Below, piece by piece: positions 53,798-61,710 of a DNA stretch of 64,000 bases (position 1 is the first letter of the stretch; each line of letters opens with the position of its first letter). The stretch comes from UBA7662 sp943369355 (GTDB lineage Bacteria > Bacteroidota > Bacteroidia > UBA7662), in NCBI GenBank assembly GCA_943369355.1, contig CALRMX020000002.1, forward strand, positions 248,001 through 312,000, given 5' to 3'. The notes under the pieces are model-generated. The model had not been told where the DNA came from. It did not search any database and was given only the letters and a program-made list of their open reading frames with translations. The position numbers and the translations under genes were made by a program.

Positions 53798-55368
53798 ATA
53801 AGCTGTGGGGCCTATTAATAGCGCTTTTCTTAGCTTCTTGCGCCAATATTGTAGCCCCTTCTGGAGGTGAAAAAGACGAGGTGCCTCCAGTATTCGTAAA
53901 ATCAACACCGGAAAATTACAGCGTTGAGTTCAAGGGAGGAGTAATTCGTATCGATTTTGATGAATACATAAGGCTTCAACAAACCCAGAACATATTGATT
54001 TCTCCTCAATTGGAAGTAAAACCAGAGATTGAAGAAAGATATAGAAGCGTATACATCGATTTAAAAGGACAAAACCTTAGCGAGAATACTACCTATACCA
54101 TCAACTTCGCAAGTTCAATAACTGATTTAAACGAAGGAAATAAACTCACTAATTTCCGTTTTGTATTCAGTACCGGTAGTTTTCTGGACTCGTTAAAACA
54201 AAGGGGGTTGGTTGTTGATGCTGAAACCGGAGAAGCTGTTGAGGATGTTCTAGTGGGATTGTACCCAGATCACTTGGGGGATACAACACTTTATAAGACT
54301 AAGCCTTTTTACTTCGCCCGAACCAATAAGCAAGGAGAGTTTTCACTTGAGAACTTGAAATACGGCACTTTTAAACTGTATGCTTTCAAAGACGAGGACA
54401 ATAACTACTTGTATAAATCCACCGAACAAATAGCCTACATCGATACTTTATTGAAAACAGACACGGTTTCGAGAGCGCTAAAGCTACGTTTATTTAAAGA
54501 CCCAGAGGCTGAGCGGAAGCCCAAAGAAGTTCGCAGCATTTTACCAGGTATTATCCGGCTAAAATATGCTAATCCTGTGGATACGGCGCTTCGGGTAAAT
54601 CTCCTAAACAGTAATCGACAGACGGCAAGCTTGGTTGCGGCCGATAGCATTTATTTTTTTCATTTAGACACGGAATCAGATAGCTTAACACTGGGCCTGT
54701 ATTTGGCAAATCATAGTGATACGCTTAAGGTGATAAACCGTAAACCTGGGGAGCGCGGGTATCCTGCGTTTAACATCCAGCGCGACATGCAAAGCACGCC
54801 TTCTATTCATGAACCGTTGGTAATAAAAGCAAACCAGCCTATAGTTCAAGTAGATACAGCTGGTTTCACGTGGAAAAAGGATACAACAGAAGTTGATTTA
54901 GCATACACTACAGAAATAAAGGGACAAAAATTAAGTATAAATGCACAATTCGAGCCGAACGCCACGTACGAGCTTTTTATCGATAGTGGTAGTATAATCG
55001 GTTTTTTTGGCGGGAAGAATGATACGTTACGATTAAATCTGAACAGTGGAAATGCCGAATTATTTGGCACCTTAATACTGTTAGATCTTGATTCACTCAA
55101 GCAAGGAAGTCTCATCCAATTACTCGATGAAAACGGAAAGATCATACGCCAACAAAAATACGCTGGAGAAGAGTCGATAAAGTTTGATAAACTCCGCGCA
55201 ATTGGATACAAGCTAAGAGTAATAACCGATGTAAACGGGAATAACCGATGGGATACCGGAAGTTATATTCTTCGACGACAACCTGAGTACATTCAGCAAT
55301 ACCCCGAGTTGATACGCTTACGCTCGAACTGGGAACTTGAAATCAGTTTGTACTTGCTTTCTAAATGA
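53794..55368 (+). CDS. Lipoprotein with Ig-like (SbsA-type) domain
   Basis: 524 residues starting with a lipoprotein signal: MNKLWGLLIALFLASC with Cys16 in an LASC lipobox. The next part, APSGGEKDEVPPVFVKSTPEN...IRIDFDEYI, is the Ig-like/SbsA domain of Bacteroidota (about residues 25-125). A second beta-rich region includes a carboxypeptidase-regulatory-like insert (GEFSLENLKYGTFKLYAFKDEDNNYLY, about 190-220). It is anchored in the outer membrane; its function is unknown. I placed the start at the ATG with the lipobox because an extension of 11 codons lacks a signal. Confidence 0.88.
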   Translation: MNKLWGLLIALFLASCANIVAPSGGEKDEVPPVFVKSTPENYSVEFKGGVIRIDFDEYIRLQQTQNILISPQLEVKPEIEERYRSVYIDLKGQNLSENTTYTINFASSITDLNEGNKLTNFRFVFSTGSFLDSLKQRGLVVDAETGEAVEDVLVGLYPDHLGDTTLYKTKPFYFARTNKQGEFSLENLKYGTFKLYAFKDEDNNYLYKSTEQIAYIDTLLKTDTVSRALKLRLFKDPEAERKPKEVRSILPGIIRLKYANPVDTALRVNLLNSNRQTASLVAADSIYFFHLDTESDSLTLGLYLANHSDTLKVINRKPGERGYPAFNIQRDMQSTPSIHEPLVIKANQPIVQVDTAGFTWKKDTTEVDLAYTTEIKGQKLSINAQFEPNATYELFIDSGSIIGFFGGKNDTLRLNLNSGNAELFGTLILLDLDSLKQGSLIQLLDENGKIIRQQKYAGEESIKFDKLRAIGYKLRVITDVNGNNRWDTGSYILRRQPEYIQQYPELIRLRSNWELEISLYLLSK

Positions 55369-56959
55369 TGGTATCGCTCTGACCATCATTTTTTTTAGGA
55401 TAGTCGGTGGTGTAATGTAAACCCCGACTTTCTTGACGCATTTTGGCAGACTTAACTATAGTATACGCCACCTTGAGAATATTGCGTTGTTCAAGCAAAC
55501 GTACACTCAGTTTGGTTTCAGAATATAATCGTTCGGTTTCGTGGTGTAGTATTTTCAATCTTTCCCACGCACGTTCAAGCCGCTTATTATTGCGCACAAT
55601 GCCAACATAAAAATTCATGATGGCTTGGGTTTCTCTAAGATTTTGGCTAATCAATACTAATTCTTCCGGTTCCGATGTCCCTTCATCGTTCCAATCGGGG
55701 ATGTTCTCTTGAAAGCTAAGTGAGCTGAAATTTTCAGCCACATCGTTGAAAATGCGATCTGCAAATACGAGGGCCTCTAATAAGCTGTTGGATGCCAGTC
55801 GGTTAGCGCCGTGAAGGCCAGTAGATGCACATTCTCCACAAGCGTACAAGTGTTGAATATTCGTTCTGCCGCGTTCATCTACTTGAATTCCTCCAACTAA
55901 ATAATGCATGGCCGGTGCAACTGGGATGGGGTCCTTACGCATGTCTAAGCCAATACTCAAACACTTTTGATAAATGTTTGGAAAATGCGACAGCATAATA
56001 TCTTCTGGAATATGCCGGCAATCGAGAAGGACATAGTCGGTGCCCGTTTTTTTGAGCTCATTATCGATAGCTCGCGCCACGATATCGCGAGGAGCCAATG
56101 ATTTACGCTTATCGTATAAATGCATGAACTCCTTACCGTCTTGATTTTTTAAAACACCGCCGTAACCTCGAACAGCTTCACTGATTAAGAATGCCGGGTG
56201 TTCACCAGGATTGTACAATGCCGTAGGATGGAACTGAATGAACTCCATATTCCGTAACCTTGCCTTTGCTCGATAGGCCATGGCTATACCATCGCCCGTG
56301 GCAATAACCGGGTTGGTGGTGGTTTGGTATACATGTCCTGCACCTCCTGTGGCAAGAACTACGGTTTTTCCCAATAAGGTTTCAATTTTTTGGGTAGCTG
56401 TGTTTAACGCATATACCCCAAAACAGCGAATGTTCTCTGTTCTTTTGGTCACCTCTTCGCCCAGATGATGCTGAGTAATGAGGTCGATAGCAAACTTATG
56501 GCTGTATAGCGTGATGTTGGGGTTAGCGTATACTTGTTCCAGTAAGACGCGTTCCAGCTCAAAACCGGTCATGTCTTTGTGGTGAAGCACCCGGTGTACA
56601 CTATGACCCCCCTCTCTCGCGAGGTCGTAGTATCCTGCATCATTTTGGTCAAAACGAGCGCCCATTTCGATAATTTCTCTTATACGGGCGGGCCCTTCTT
56701 TAATAACGAATTCAACGATTTCGGGTTGGCAGGCCCCGTCACCACAATCAAGCGTGTCGGCAATATGTTTTTCAAAGCTATCTTTTAGCAGATCGGTTAC
56801 TACGGCTACCCCCCCTTGAGCATATTTGGTGTTCGACTCGTCTTCGTCGCTTTTGGTTATAATGCAAACTTTACCAAGTCCGGCAGCTTTTAATCCGAAA
56901 CTAAGTCCGGCGATACCCGAACCAACGACAATACAATCAAAACGTTCTTGCATACTCAA
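55361..56959 (-). CDS. nadB: L-aspartate oxidase
   Basis: Oxidises L-aspartate to iminoaspartate for NadA. 532 residues with the FAD-binding DCIVVGSGIAGLSFGLKAAGLG, the succinate-dehydrogenase-like GGHSVHRVLHHKDMTG, PTALYNPGEHPAFLISEAVRGYGG and APAMHYLVGGIQVDERGRT...ECASTGLHGANRLASNSLLEALVFA. The last about ten residues (KKNDGQSDTII) follow the usual end of the protein and encode a hairpin used on the opposite strand. It overlaps the stop of the convergent lipoprotein gene by 8 bp. Confidence 0.97.
   Translation of the reverse strand: MSMQERFDCIVVGSGIAGLSFGLKAAGLGKVCIITKSDEDESNTKYAQGGVAVVTDLLKDSFEKHIADTLDCGDGACQPEIVEFVIKEGPARIREIIEMGARFDQNDAGYYDLAREGGHSVHRVLHHKDMTGFELERVLLEQVYANPNITLYSHKFAIDLITQHHLGEEVTKRTENIRCFGVYALNTATQKIETLLGKTVVLATGGAGHVYQTTTNPVIATGDGIAMAYRAKARLRNMEFIQFHPTALYNPGEHPAFLISEAVRGYGGVLKNQDGKEFMHLYDKRKSLAPRDIVARAIDNELKKTGTDYVLLDCRHIPEDIMLSHFPNIYQKCLSIGLDMRKDPIPVAPAMHYLVGGIQVDERGRTNIQHLYACGECASTGLHGANRLASNSLLEALVFADRIFNDVAENFSSLSFQENIPDWNDEGTSEPEELVLISQNLRETQAIMNFYVGIVRNNKRLERAWERLKILHHETERLYSETKLSVRLLEQRNILKVAYTIVKSAKMRQESRGLHYTTDYPKKNDGQSDTII
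55363..55396 (+). terminator. Rho-independent terminator inside the nadB 3' end
   Basis: AAATGATGGT at 55363-55372 pairs perfectly with ACCATCATTT at 55382-55391, with a 9-base loop and a following T run. It begins in the last codons of the plus-strand lipoprotein gene and codes the last codons of nadB on the minus strand. Confidence 0.82.
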
Positions 56960-57037
56960 TTTGAAACGACGATACGAAACTAAAGTTCTTTTCGTTTCGT
57001 ATATTCGTATTATTCATTTTATAAGCCACGGATAGTC

Positions 57038-57247
57038 ATGAAAAAATTTCTTTTAAGTCTCGCACTCGTTGCCTTTGTAGCCGTAGCCGCCAATGCTGGT
57101 ACAGGCGACAAAAAGAAAAAGGATAAAGCGAAAGCCGAAACCAAAACTGAACAAACCGACAAAAAGGAGGGTTGCTCAGAAGCTAAGTCGTGCTGCAGTA
57201 AAAAAACCGAAAACAAGGTAGAAAAAACAGAGCCTAAGAAAGATTAA
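57038..57247 (+). CDS. Small secreted Lys/Glu/Cys-rich protein
   Basis: 69 residues with a signal peptide (MKKFLLSLALVAFVAVAANAG) and a mature part of about 48 residues that is highly charged (KKKKDKAKAETKTEQTDKKE) with three cysteines in CSEAKSCC. A terminator follows 23 bp after the stop, supporting a real gene. I know no family with certainty; short secreted peptides with a Cys cluster could bind metal or be a periplasmic chaperone. A reverse frame overlapping it is a shadow. Confidence 0.65.
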   Translation: MKKFLLSLALVAFVAVAANAGTGDKKKKDKAKAETKTEQTDKKEGCSEAKSCCSKKTENKVEKTEPKKD

Positions 57248-57269
57248 TAGCTTCGGCTTTAAGATTTAA

Positions 57270-57294
57270 AAACCCGCACTTTGCGGGTTTTTTT
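57270..57294 (+). terminator. Rho-independent terminator
   Basis: The stem AAACCCGCA / TGCGGGTTT around a CTT loop is followed by T residues. It ends the small secreted protein's transcript. It sits six bases before the end of upp on the other strand and could serve that gene too (A-rich sequence precedes the stem). Confidence 0.88.
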
Positions 57295-57300
57295 GTGGAG

Positions 57301-57945
57301 TTATTTTTTTTCGCCAAAGGCTAAATCACCTGCATCGCCCAGTCCAGGCACGATATAAGATTTTGCAGTAAGTTCTTTATCGATGGCAGCACAGAATAGG
57401 ATGGCGTTTGGTATTTGTTTTTTTACATATTGAACGCCTTGCTCTGATGCGATAGCCGTTACGACGAATACTTGGCTTGGCTTGCCGTATTTTAAAAGCT
57501 CTTTATAACTCAAAACTAACGATGCTCCAGTAGCCAACATGGGGTCGCTGAGAATAAGTATTCGTCCTTCGAGTGGCGGGCAAGACGCGTATTCAACCTT
57601 TATTTCAAAAGAATGGTCTTTGTGATGATATCGGTAGGCAGAAATGAATGCATTGTCGGCGCCATCGAAATAATTGAGTAGGCCTTGATGTAGTGGTAAA
57701 CCAGCACGGAGAATGGTTGCTAAAACAGGTTGTTGAGGTAAAACTTTCTCCATGGCTTCTCCTAGCGGAGTGCGTACGGCCTCATCGCGGTATTGTAGGT
57801 GTTTGCTGAGCTCGTACCCACAAACCTCACCGATTCTTTCTAGATTGCGACGGAATCGCATGCGGTCGGTTTGAATCTCTTTGTCGCGAATTTCTGCTAC
57901 AAACTGACTCAAGATGGATGCCTGTTTACTTAGATCGTATACCAT
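57301..57945 (-). CDS. upp: Uracil phosphoribosyltransferase
   Basis: Salvages uracil to UMP using PRPP. 214 residues with the opening IRDKEIQTDRMRFRRNLERIGEVCGYELSKHL, RTPLGEAMEKVLPQQPVLATILRAGLPLHQGLL and the PRPP loop region ILSDPMLATGASLVLSYKELLKYG, and the C-terminal uracil-binding part ending GDAGDLAFG. It is the last of four overlapping minus-strand genes; its start overlaps the GNAT-like gene by 20 bp. Whether it shares a biological role with them or just the transcript is unclear. Confidence 0.95.
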   Translation of the reverse strand: MVYDLSKQASILSQFVAEIRDKEIQTDRMRFRRNLERIGEVCGYELSKHLQYRDEAVRTPLGEAMEKVLPQQPVLATILRAGLPLHQGLLNYFDGADNAFISAYRYHHKDHSFEIKVEYASCPPLEGRILILSDPMLATGASLVLSYKELLKYGKPSQVFVVTAIASEQGVQYVKKQIPNAILFCAAIDKELTAKSYIVPGLGDAGDLAFGEKK

Positions 57946-58825
57946 ATTTCCAGAGGGTTAGTGGCCAGGGTAATCGGTTATAGCTAACCCTGGTATAAAT
58001 ATAGGGCTTGGCACCGAAACCCGAATAGAATCGCTGCAAGCCAGGAATGACCGACCCTTCAAAATCAAATTCTTTATCCTTAGCCGATTCTAAAACCCTG
58101 TGTACCAGGTGATGCATGGCTTGAAAATCTCTCGATGCAGGTAAGCCCGCAGCTAATTGATAATATTGCCTTCCACGATACGATAGAATCCCACAAACAG
58201 CCAACGGACTGTTTTTATATTCGGCAACCCATAAATCCCAACTAAAGGATTTACAGTATTGGAGTTGACGTGCAGCCCTGAAAAACGACGACGGCAATTT
58301 GGTTTTGGTACTTAATCCCTTCTGTAGCGTGTTCAAGAATTTATGGATATCCGAAAATTGATGGAGCTGAAGTTCTGTGCCTTTTTTTAGGATTCGTTTA
58401 TGATTCGAGTGATATGCCGAAAATAATGCTTCGGAATTGTCTGGAACGCGAAAAATATAGGTAGGACGTGCTTCCTGTTTCCAGCTGCCAAAAGTTTCAA
58501 TCTCCGATTGGTCAATGCAGATATCGACAAAGTCGGCTGTACGCTCTAAATCCCGCAAGAGCACCGAAAGAATGGACCTTTCATTTTGCTTTGGTCCTAC
58601 TATTTTGAAGCGAGGACTTAATACGGGCTGCTGTATGAGGGTGATGGGACCTAACTTTTTAGTTGCCACAGGAAAATAACAGCCCTCAAATTCCCAAATT
58701 AACCATCCAGGTGCTACAATGTCGAGCCATTCGGGCTCTTGATATGGTAAGGAATCGGCATCACCGGTTAAGGCTTCCTGATAGTTTTCTCGTCCCTCTC
58801 GATTACTGATGAAACGACCGGTCAT
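57926..58825 (-). CDS. GNAT/FemAB-like acyltransferase-fold protein
   Basis: 299 residues without signal peptide. The C-terminal half fits the GNAT_6/FemAB-like pattern: SNHKRILKKG, LWVAEYKNSPLAVCGILSYRGRQYYQLAAG and AMHHLVHRVLESAKDKEFDFEGSVIPGLQRFYSGFGAKPYIYTRV, the characteristic end of such folds. The N-terminal half is divergent. It overlaps the deacetylase-like gene by four bases and upp by 20 bp. FemAB-type proteins add amino acids or acyl groups to cell-wall or glycan acceptors, so a role in surface polymer modification is inferred. Confidence 0.72.
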   Translation of the reverse strand: MTGRFISNREGRENYQEALTGDADSLPYQEPEWLDIVAPGWLIWEFEGCYFPVATKKLGPITLIQQPVLSPRFKIVGPKQNERSILSVLLRDLERTADFVDICIDQSEIETFGSWKQEARPTYIFRVPDNSEALFSAYHSNHKRILKKGTELQLHQFSDIHKFLNTLQKGLSTKTKLPSSFFRAARQLQYCKSFSWDLWVAEYKNSPLAVCGILSYRGRQYYQLAAGLPASRDFQAMHHLVHRVLESAKDKEFDFEGSVIPGLQRFYSGFGAKPYIYTRVSYNRLPWPLTLWKYGIRSK

Positions 58826-60132
58826 GTGCTAGCGGTTTTAAGCAAGTGCTCGTAAACCTCTTTCCAGCCTTCCCAGCCATCGGGAGCACTAAAACTACTG
58901 TTGTGCCAGAGGCTCACAAAAGTACCTCCTACCGACTTGCATTCGTGTACAAGTTTATCGATGTGCGCTTTTGCTTGTTCACGATCTAAATTTTGATAAA
59001 CCCTTAAACTAACATCCATGAGTATAGTAGGGTAAATCTTTAAACGAATAGGGCTTTCGTGATCGAGATCGTAAAAAAAATGCGGTGTGGCCGTGCCTGA
59101 CCTGAATCCGGGAACGGCTGCATATCCCATCGAAAAATCGGCCGTGAAGTCGCGCTTCACCAATTGCTGATAAGTTTGCGGAAGACGTAGCTTCAAGTAG
59201 TGCTGGCGACTGTAAATTACCGGCCGGTTGAGTATTTGTTCCAGTAACTGTTTCTCGCGATCGATGAGCGAATAATCTTGAGTACTCCTAACACTTGGAT
59301 GTAACCCTATGGGGCTGCGATCGGCCAATGTCCGAATATGCTCTCGAAAGTGTTCGTTTCTAGGGTTGTGTGCTTTATCAAGTACCCCATAGTCGCCCAT
59401 GAGGATGAAATAAATGGGGGTTAATCCATGCGCTGCATGTTGTTCGTTCAGCCAGGTATAGGTGTCGAACGGGTCTTTCTCGGCACCAGACAGCACGCGA
59501 AGACGATTTTTGAACGACAGCCAACGTCCTCGATGAAGCTCAGCAGCTAATCCACCTGCAATACGCAGCCAATTTTTTTGTCGATAGGCATAAAGTTGAT
59601 CAATATCGAGGGTCGGCATAAACGAATAAACCGGCTTATTAAGCGGTAAACTTGGCCAGTTTTGCTCAATAAGGTTGCGAAGCTGAGCAACCCAACGATC
59701 AACAATGGCCGTTTCAAGCAACCCTTCCCGCCAGGCTAAGCTTTCGGTATGTAGATAGCGATCTTGTTCATCACTTCTATGTGGCAAATACTCCTCATAG
59801 CGCGATACCAAATAAAATACCGCAGCAAAAAGGTCGTAAGGTAAGGCGTAACGTTTACTGGTTCTAAAAATAGTTTTTAGGTCTTGGTGCTGGCCAATAG
59901 AGATGTTCTGGTCTTGAAGCCCTTTTTCGAAAAGCAAGTTCACCGCGCGTATTACAATACAGCCATCGAACCCTGAAGGGTCGCTTGCATATGCCAAACG
60001 AGGCCCCGAAGCATTTCGGAAACCTTCGAGGTCGTGGGTAAGCTCATACGACAGGCCCATCATGGTGCGAATAACCAAATCGAGACTATAACGTAGCCGA
60101 CTTGAGTAACGATCGCTGTAGATGAGTATCAT
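58822..60132 (-). CDS. Polysaccharide-deacetylase-like (DUF7033) protein
   Basis: 436 residues after choosing the ATG of MILIYSDRYSS (an extension of ten codons overlaps the upstream glycosyltransferase). The central part includes FMPTLDIDQLYAY (the Asp-containing motif of carbohydrate esterase 4), IYFILMGDYG and RSPIGLHPSVRST (His motif), and the C-terminal part has DFSMGYAAVPGFRSGTATPHFFYDL and SLWHNSSFS. These are features of the Bacteroidota polysaccharide deacetylase group that follows a DUF7033 domain. It probably removes acetyl groups from surface glycans. Overlaps neighbours on both sides. Confidence 0.82.
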   Translation of the reverse strand: MILIYSDRYSSRLRYSLDLVIRTMMGLSYELTHDLEGFRNASGPRLAYASDPSGFDGCIVIRAVNLLFEKGLQDQNISIGQHQDLKTIFRTSKRYALPYDLFAAVFYLVSRYEEYLPHRSDEQDRYLHTESLAWREGLLETAIVDRWVAQLRNLIEQNWPSLPLNKPVYSFMPTLDIDQLYAYRQKNWLRIAGGLAAELHRGRWLSFKNRLRVLSGAEKDPFDTYTWLNEQHAAHGLTPIYFILMGDYGVLDKAHNPRNEHFREHIRTLADRSPIGLHPSVRSTQDYSLIDREKQLLEQILNRPVIYSRQHYLKLRLPQTYQQLVKRDFTADFSMGYAAVPGFRSGTATPHFFYDLDHESPIRLKIYPTILMDVSLRVYQNLDREQAKAHIDKLVHECKSVGGTFVSLWHNSSFSAPDGWEGWKEVYEHLLKTAST

Positions 60133-61247
60133 GTTGTTAACGAAGATAAAACTTCTGCCCAAAGGGCGTTAAAATTTGCACCATAACTGCCTTCAAATCC
60201 CGTATAGCGCTCGCTCGTTTGCAGGAGTGTGACCACGTTCAGTTTTTTCTGCGATTGAAAAGGGGCAATATTGAAAGCGTGAAGCCTTTCGGCGAGATAC
60301 TCTTGTTCTGGTTGGCCAGGAGTGGGTATGACAACAAATTTGGCACCTACAGCATGAAGATCCATAAGCGTGCTGTAACCGGGTCGACAGACCACCAATT
60401 GGTGTGATGCGATGAGTTCATTGATAAAGGAAGCATCGGTGAGCTGATTATACACCTTCCAGTGCGCGGGTATAGCACGTTTACTAGGCGCAGTGCTTCC
60501 CCTTACTAATGTTACAGCGTTGATGAATTCGTTCTCTGAAGCCAACAGTTTGTTTTCGAGCAAGGTGCGTTGTGGTTCAGGGCCACTGAGCAGCAACAAG
60601 GTTCCTTTTTTGTTGGGATAGGTCAATCTCGAAAGGCGAGAAATATAGCCAATATGCCGCTGCTTGACCGATACCGTCGAGTTTGCCATTTTTCCAGCTA
60701 AGGAAGTCGTTTTATCGGGTAAATCGGGTATCCAAACCTCTTGGAAATGTTTCACCATCCATCCAAAACCTAAACGCCACGAGAGCTTCCAAAGCCATTT
60801 ACCAATACTATTCCATTGAGTTGGCGGCAAGAGTTCTAACTGATGGGTTAAAAAAATGGAGGGGATGCCTTCATCGTAACATCCGTAACGGTTATCGCTA
60901 AGGATGAGGTCTATTTTTCTTTCCGAACAAATGCGTTTCACCAACTGCTTGTCGCGTTTGCGGGCAAAGAGAATTTGAGGGGTGAGAATTAAGCCCGATA
61001 GCCATGCCGGTCCGATGTACACCATGCGATGATCGGCCAACGGATGTATTTCGAGTTGCGGAAAATAGGTGGACCAAAAATGGAGTGCTGCACCAGAACT
61101 TGCAAGTACGGGTTGATGTCCTGCTTGAATTAACGACTCAATAAGCGGAATACATCGCGTTGCGTGTCCAAGCCCCCAATCGAGGGCACAAACAAGTACC
61201 GTTCTTTTTTTTTGAATAGGTAAGGAACCGCCTTCCGTAATATTCAC
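60129..61247 (-). CDS. GT28-like (MurG-fold) glycosyltransferase
   Basis: 372 residues of the GT-B fold: VLVCALDWGLGHATRCIPLIESLIQAGHQPVLASSGAALH at the start, DLILSDNRYG, a nucleotide-binding region GTLLLLSGPEPQRTLLENKLL and the C-terminal HQLVVCRPGYSTLMDLHAVGAKFVVIPTPGQPEQEYLAERL, which is typical of MurG-like glycosyltransferases. It resembles the monoglucosyldiacylglycerol/MurG-like group; the sugar and acceptor are not known. It is the first gene of the four-gene overlapping group and is divergent from the small lipoprotein gene with a 21-bp gap. Confidence 0.85.
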   Translation of the reverse strand: MNITEGGSLPIQKKRTVLVCALDWGLGHATRCIPLIESLIQAGHQPVLASSGAALHFWSTYFPQLEIHPLADHRMVYIGPAWLSGLILTPQILFARKRDKQLVKRICSERKIDLILSDNRYGCYDEGIPSIFLTHQLELLPPTQWNSIGKWLWKLSWRLGFGWMVKHFQEVWIPDLPDKTTSLAGKMANSTVSVKQRHIGYISRLSRLTYPNKKGTLLLLSGPEPQRTLLENKLLASENEFINAVTLVRGSTAPSKRAIPAHWKVYNQLTDASFINELIASHQLVVCRPGYSTLMDLHAVGAKFVVIPTPGQPEQEYLAERLHAFNIAPFQSQKKLNVVTLLQTSERYTGFEGSYGANFNALWAEVLSSLTT

Positions 61248-61268
61248 TTAATGATTAGCTTTAGTACG

Positions 61269-61409
61269 ATGAAAAACAGCCGTAAAGTTATTCTTCTTTT
61301 ATCCGTTTTGGCTTTTATAACGTATGGATGCGCCTCCAAGAGGGGCTGTGACTGTCCTTCGTTCGGAAAAGCCTCGCCACCCAAAGTAAAATCCGAAAGC
61401 CAGAGCTAA
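61269..61409 (+). CDS. Small predicted lipoprotein
   Basis: A 46-codon frame: MKNSRKVILLLSVLAFITYG then C, a plausible lipoprotein signal (lipobox TYGC, weak at the -3 position), followed by ASKRGCDCPSFGKASPP, a Cys-containing tail. Similar tiny Cys-bearing lipoproteins occur in Bacteroidota. It precedes feoA by about 60 bp on the same strand and is divergent from the GT28-like gene. Function unknown. Confidence 0.55.
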   Translation: MKNSRKVILLLSVLAFITYGCASKRGCDCPSFGKASPPKVKSESQS

Positions 61410-61437
61410 ATGGCTTCGTTTTTTGGATGCTCTTCTC

Positions 61438-61445
61438 TACCTTTG
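61438..61445 (+). promoter_or_regulatory. -7 box of feoA
   Basis: TACCTTTG is an exact TAnnTTTG. It leaves about 25 bp before the GTG chosen for feoA and excludes the longer TTG start, which overlaps the box. Confidence 0.6.
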
Positions 61446-61470
61446 CCTCTTTAAAATCAATCTAAATAGC

Positions 61471-61710
61471 GTGAAGCTTAGTCAGCTGCAAGCAGGCGAA
61501 GAAGCCATCATTCGCTCACTGGGTAACCATCCGGTTGCGAATAAGTTGCTCGAAATGGGCTGCTTGCCAGGAGAGCGGCTGAAAGTTCGCCGAATTGCTC
61601 CTTTTGGCGACCCTATGGCCATCACTATATTGGGTTACGTGCTTGCACTTCGTAAAGACGAGGCAGACGCAATAGAAATAGAACTCGTACCTAAATCTCC
61701 ATTCCTTTGA
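61471..61710 (+). CDS. feoA: Ferrous iron transport protein A
   Basis: A 79-residue SH3-like cytoplasmic protein that supports FeoB. Features: VKLSQLQAGEEAIIRSLG, VANKLLEMGCLPGERLKVRRIAPFGDPMAITILGYVLALRKDEADAIEIEL, with the family pattern LL.MG..PGE. The start is a GTG after the -7 box. The stop TGA overlaps the TTG start of feoB. Confidence 0.92.
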   Translation: MKLSQLQAGEEAIIRSLGNHPVANKLLEMGCLPGERLKVRRIAPFGDPMAITILGYVLALRKDEADAIEIELVPKSPFL

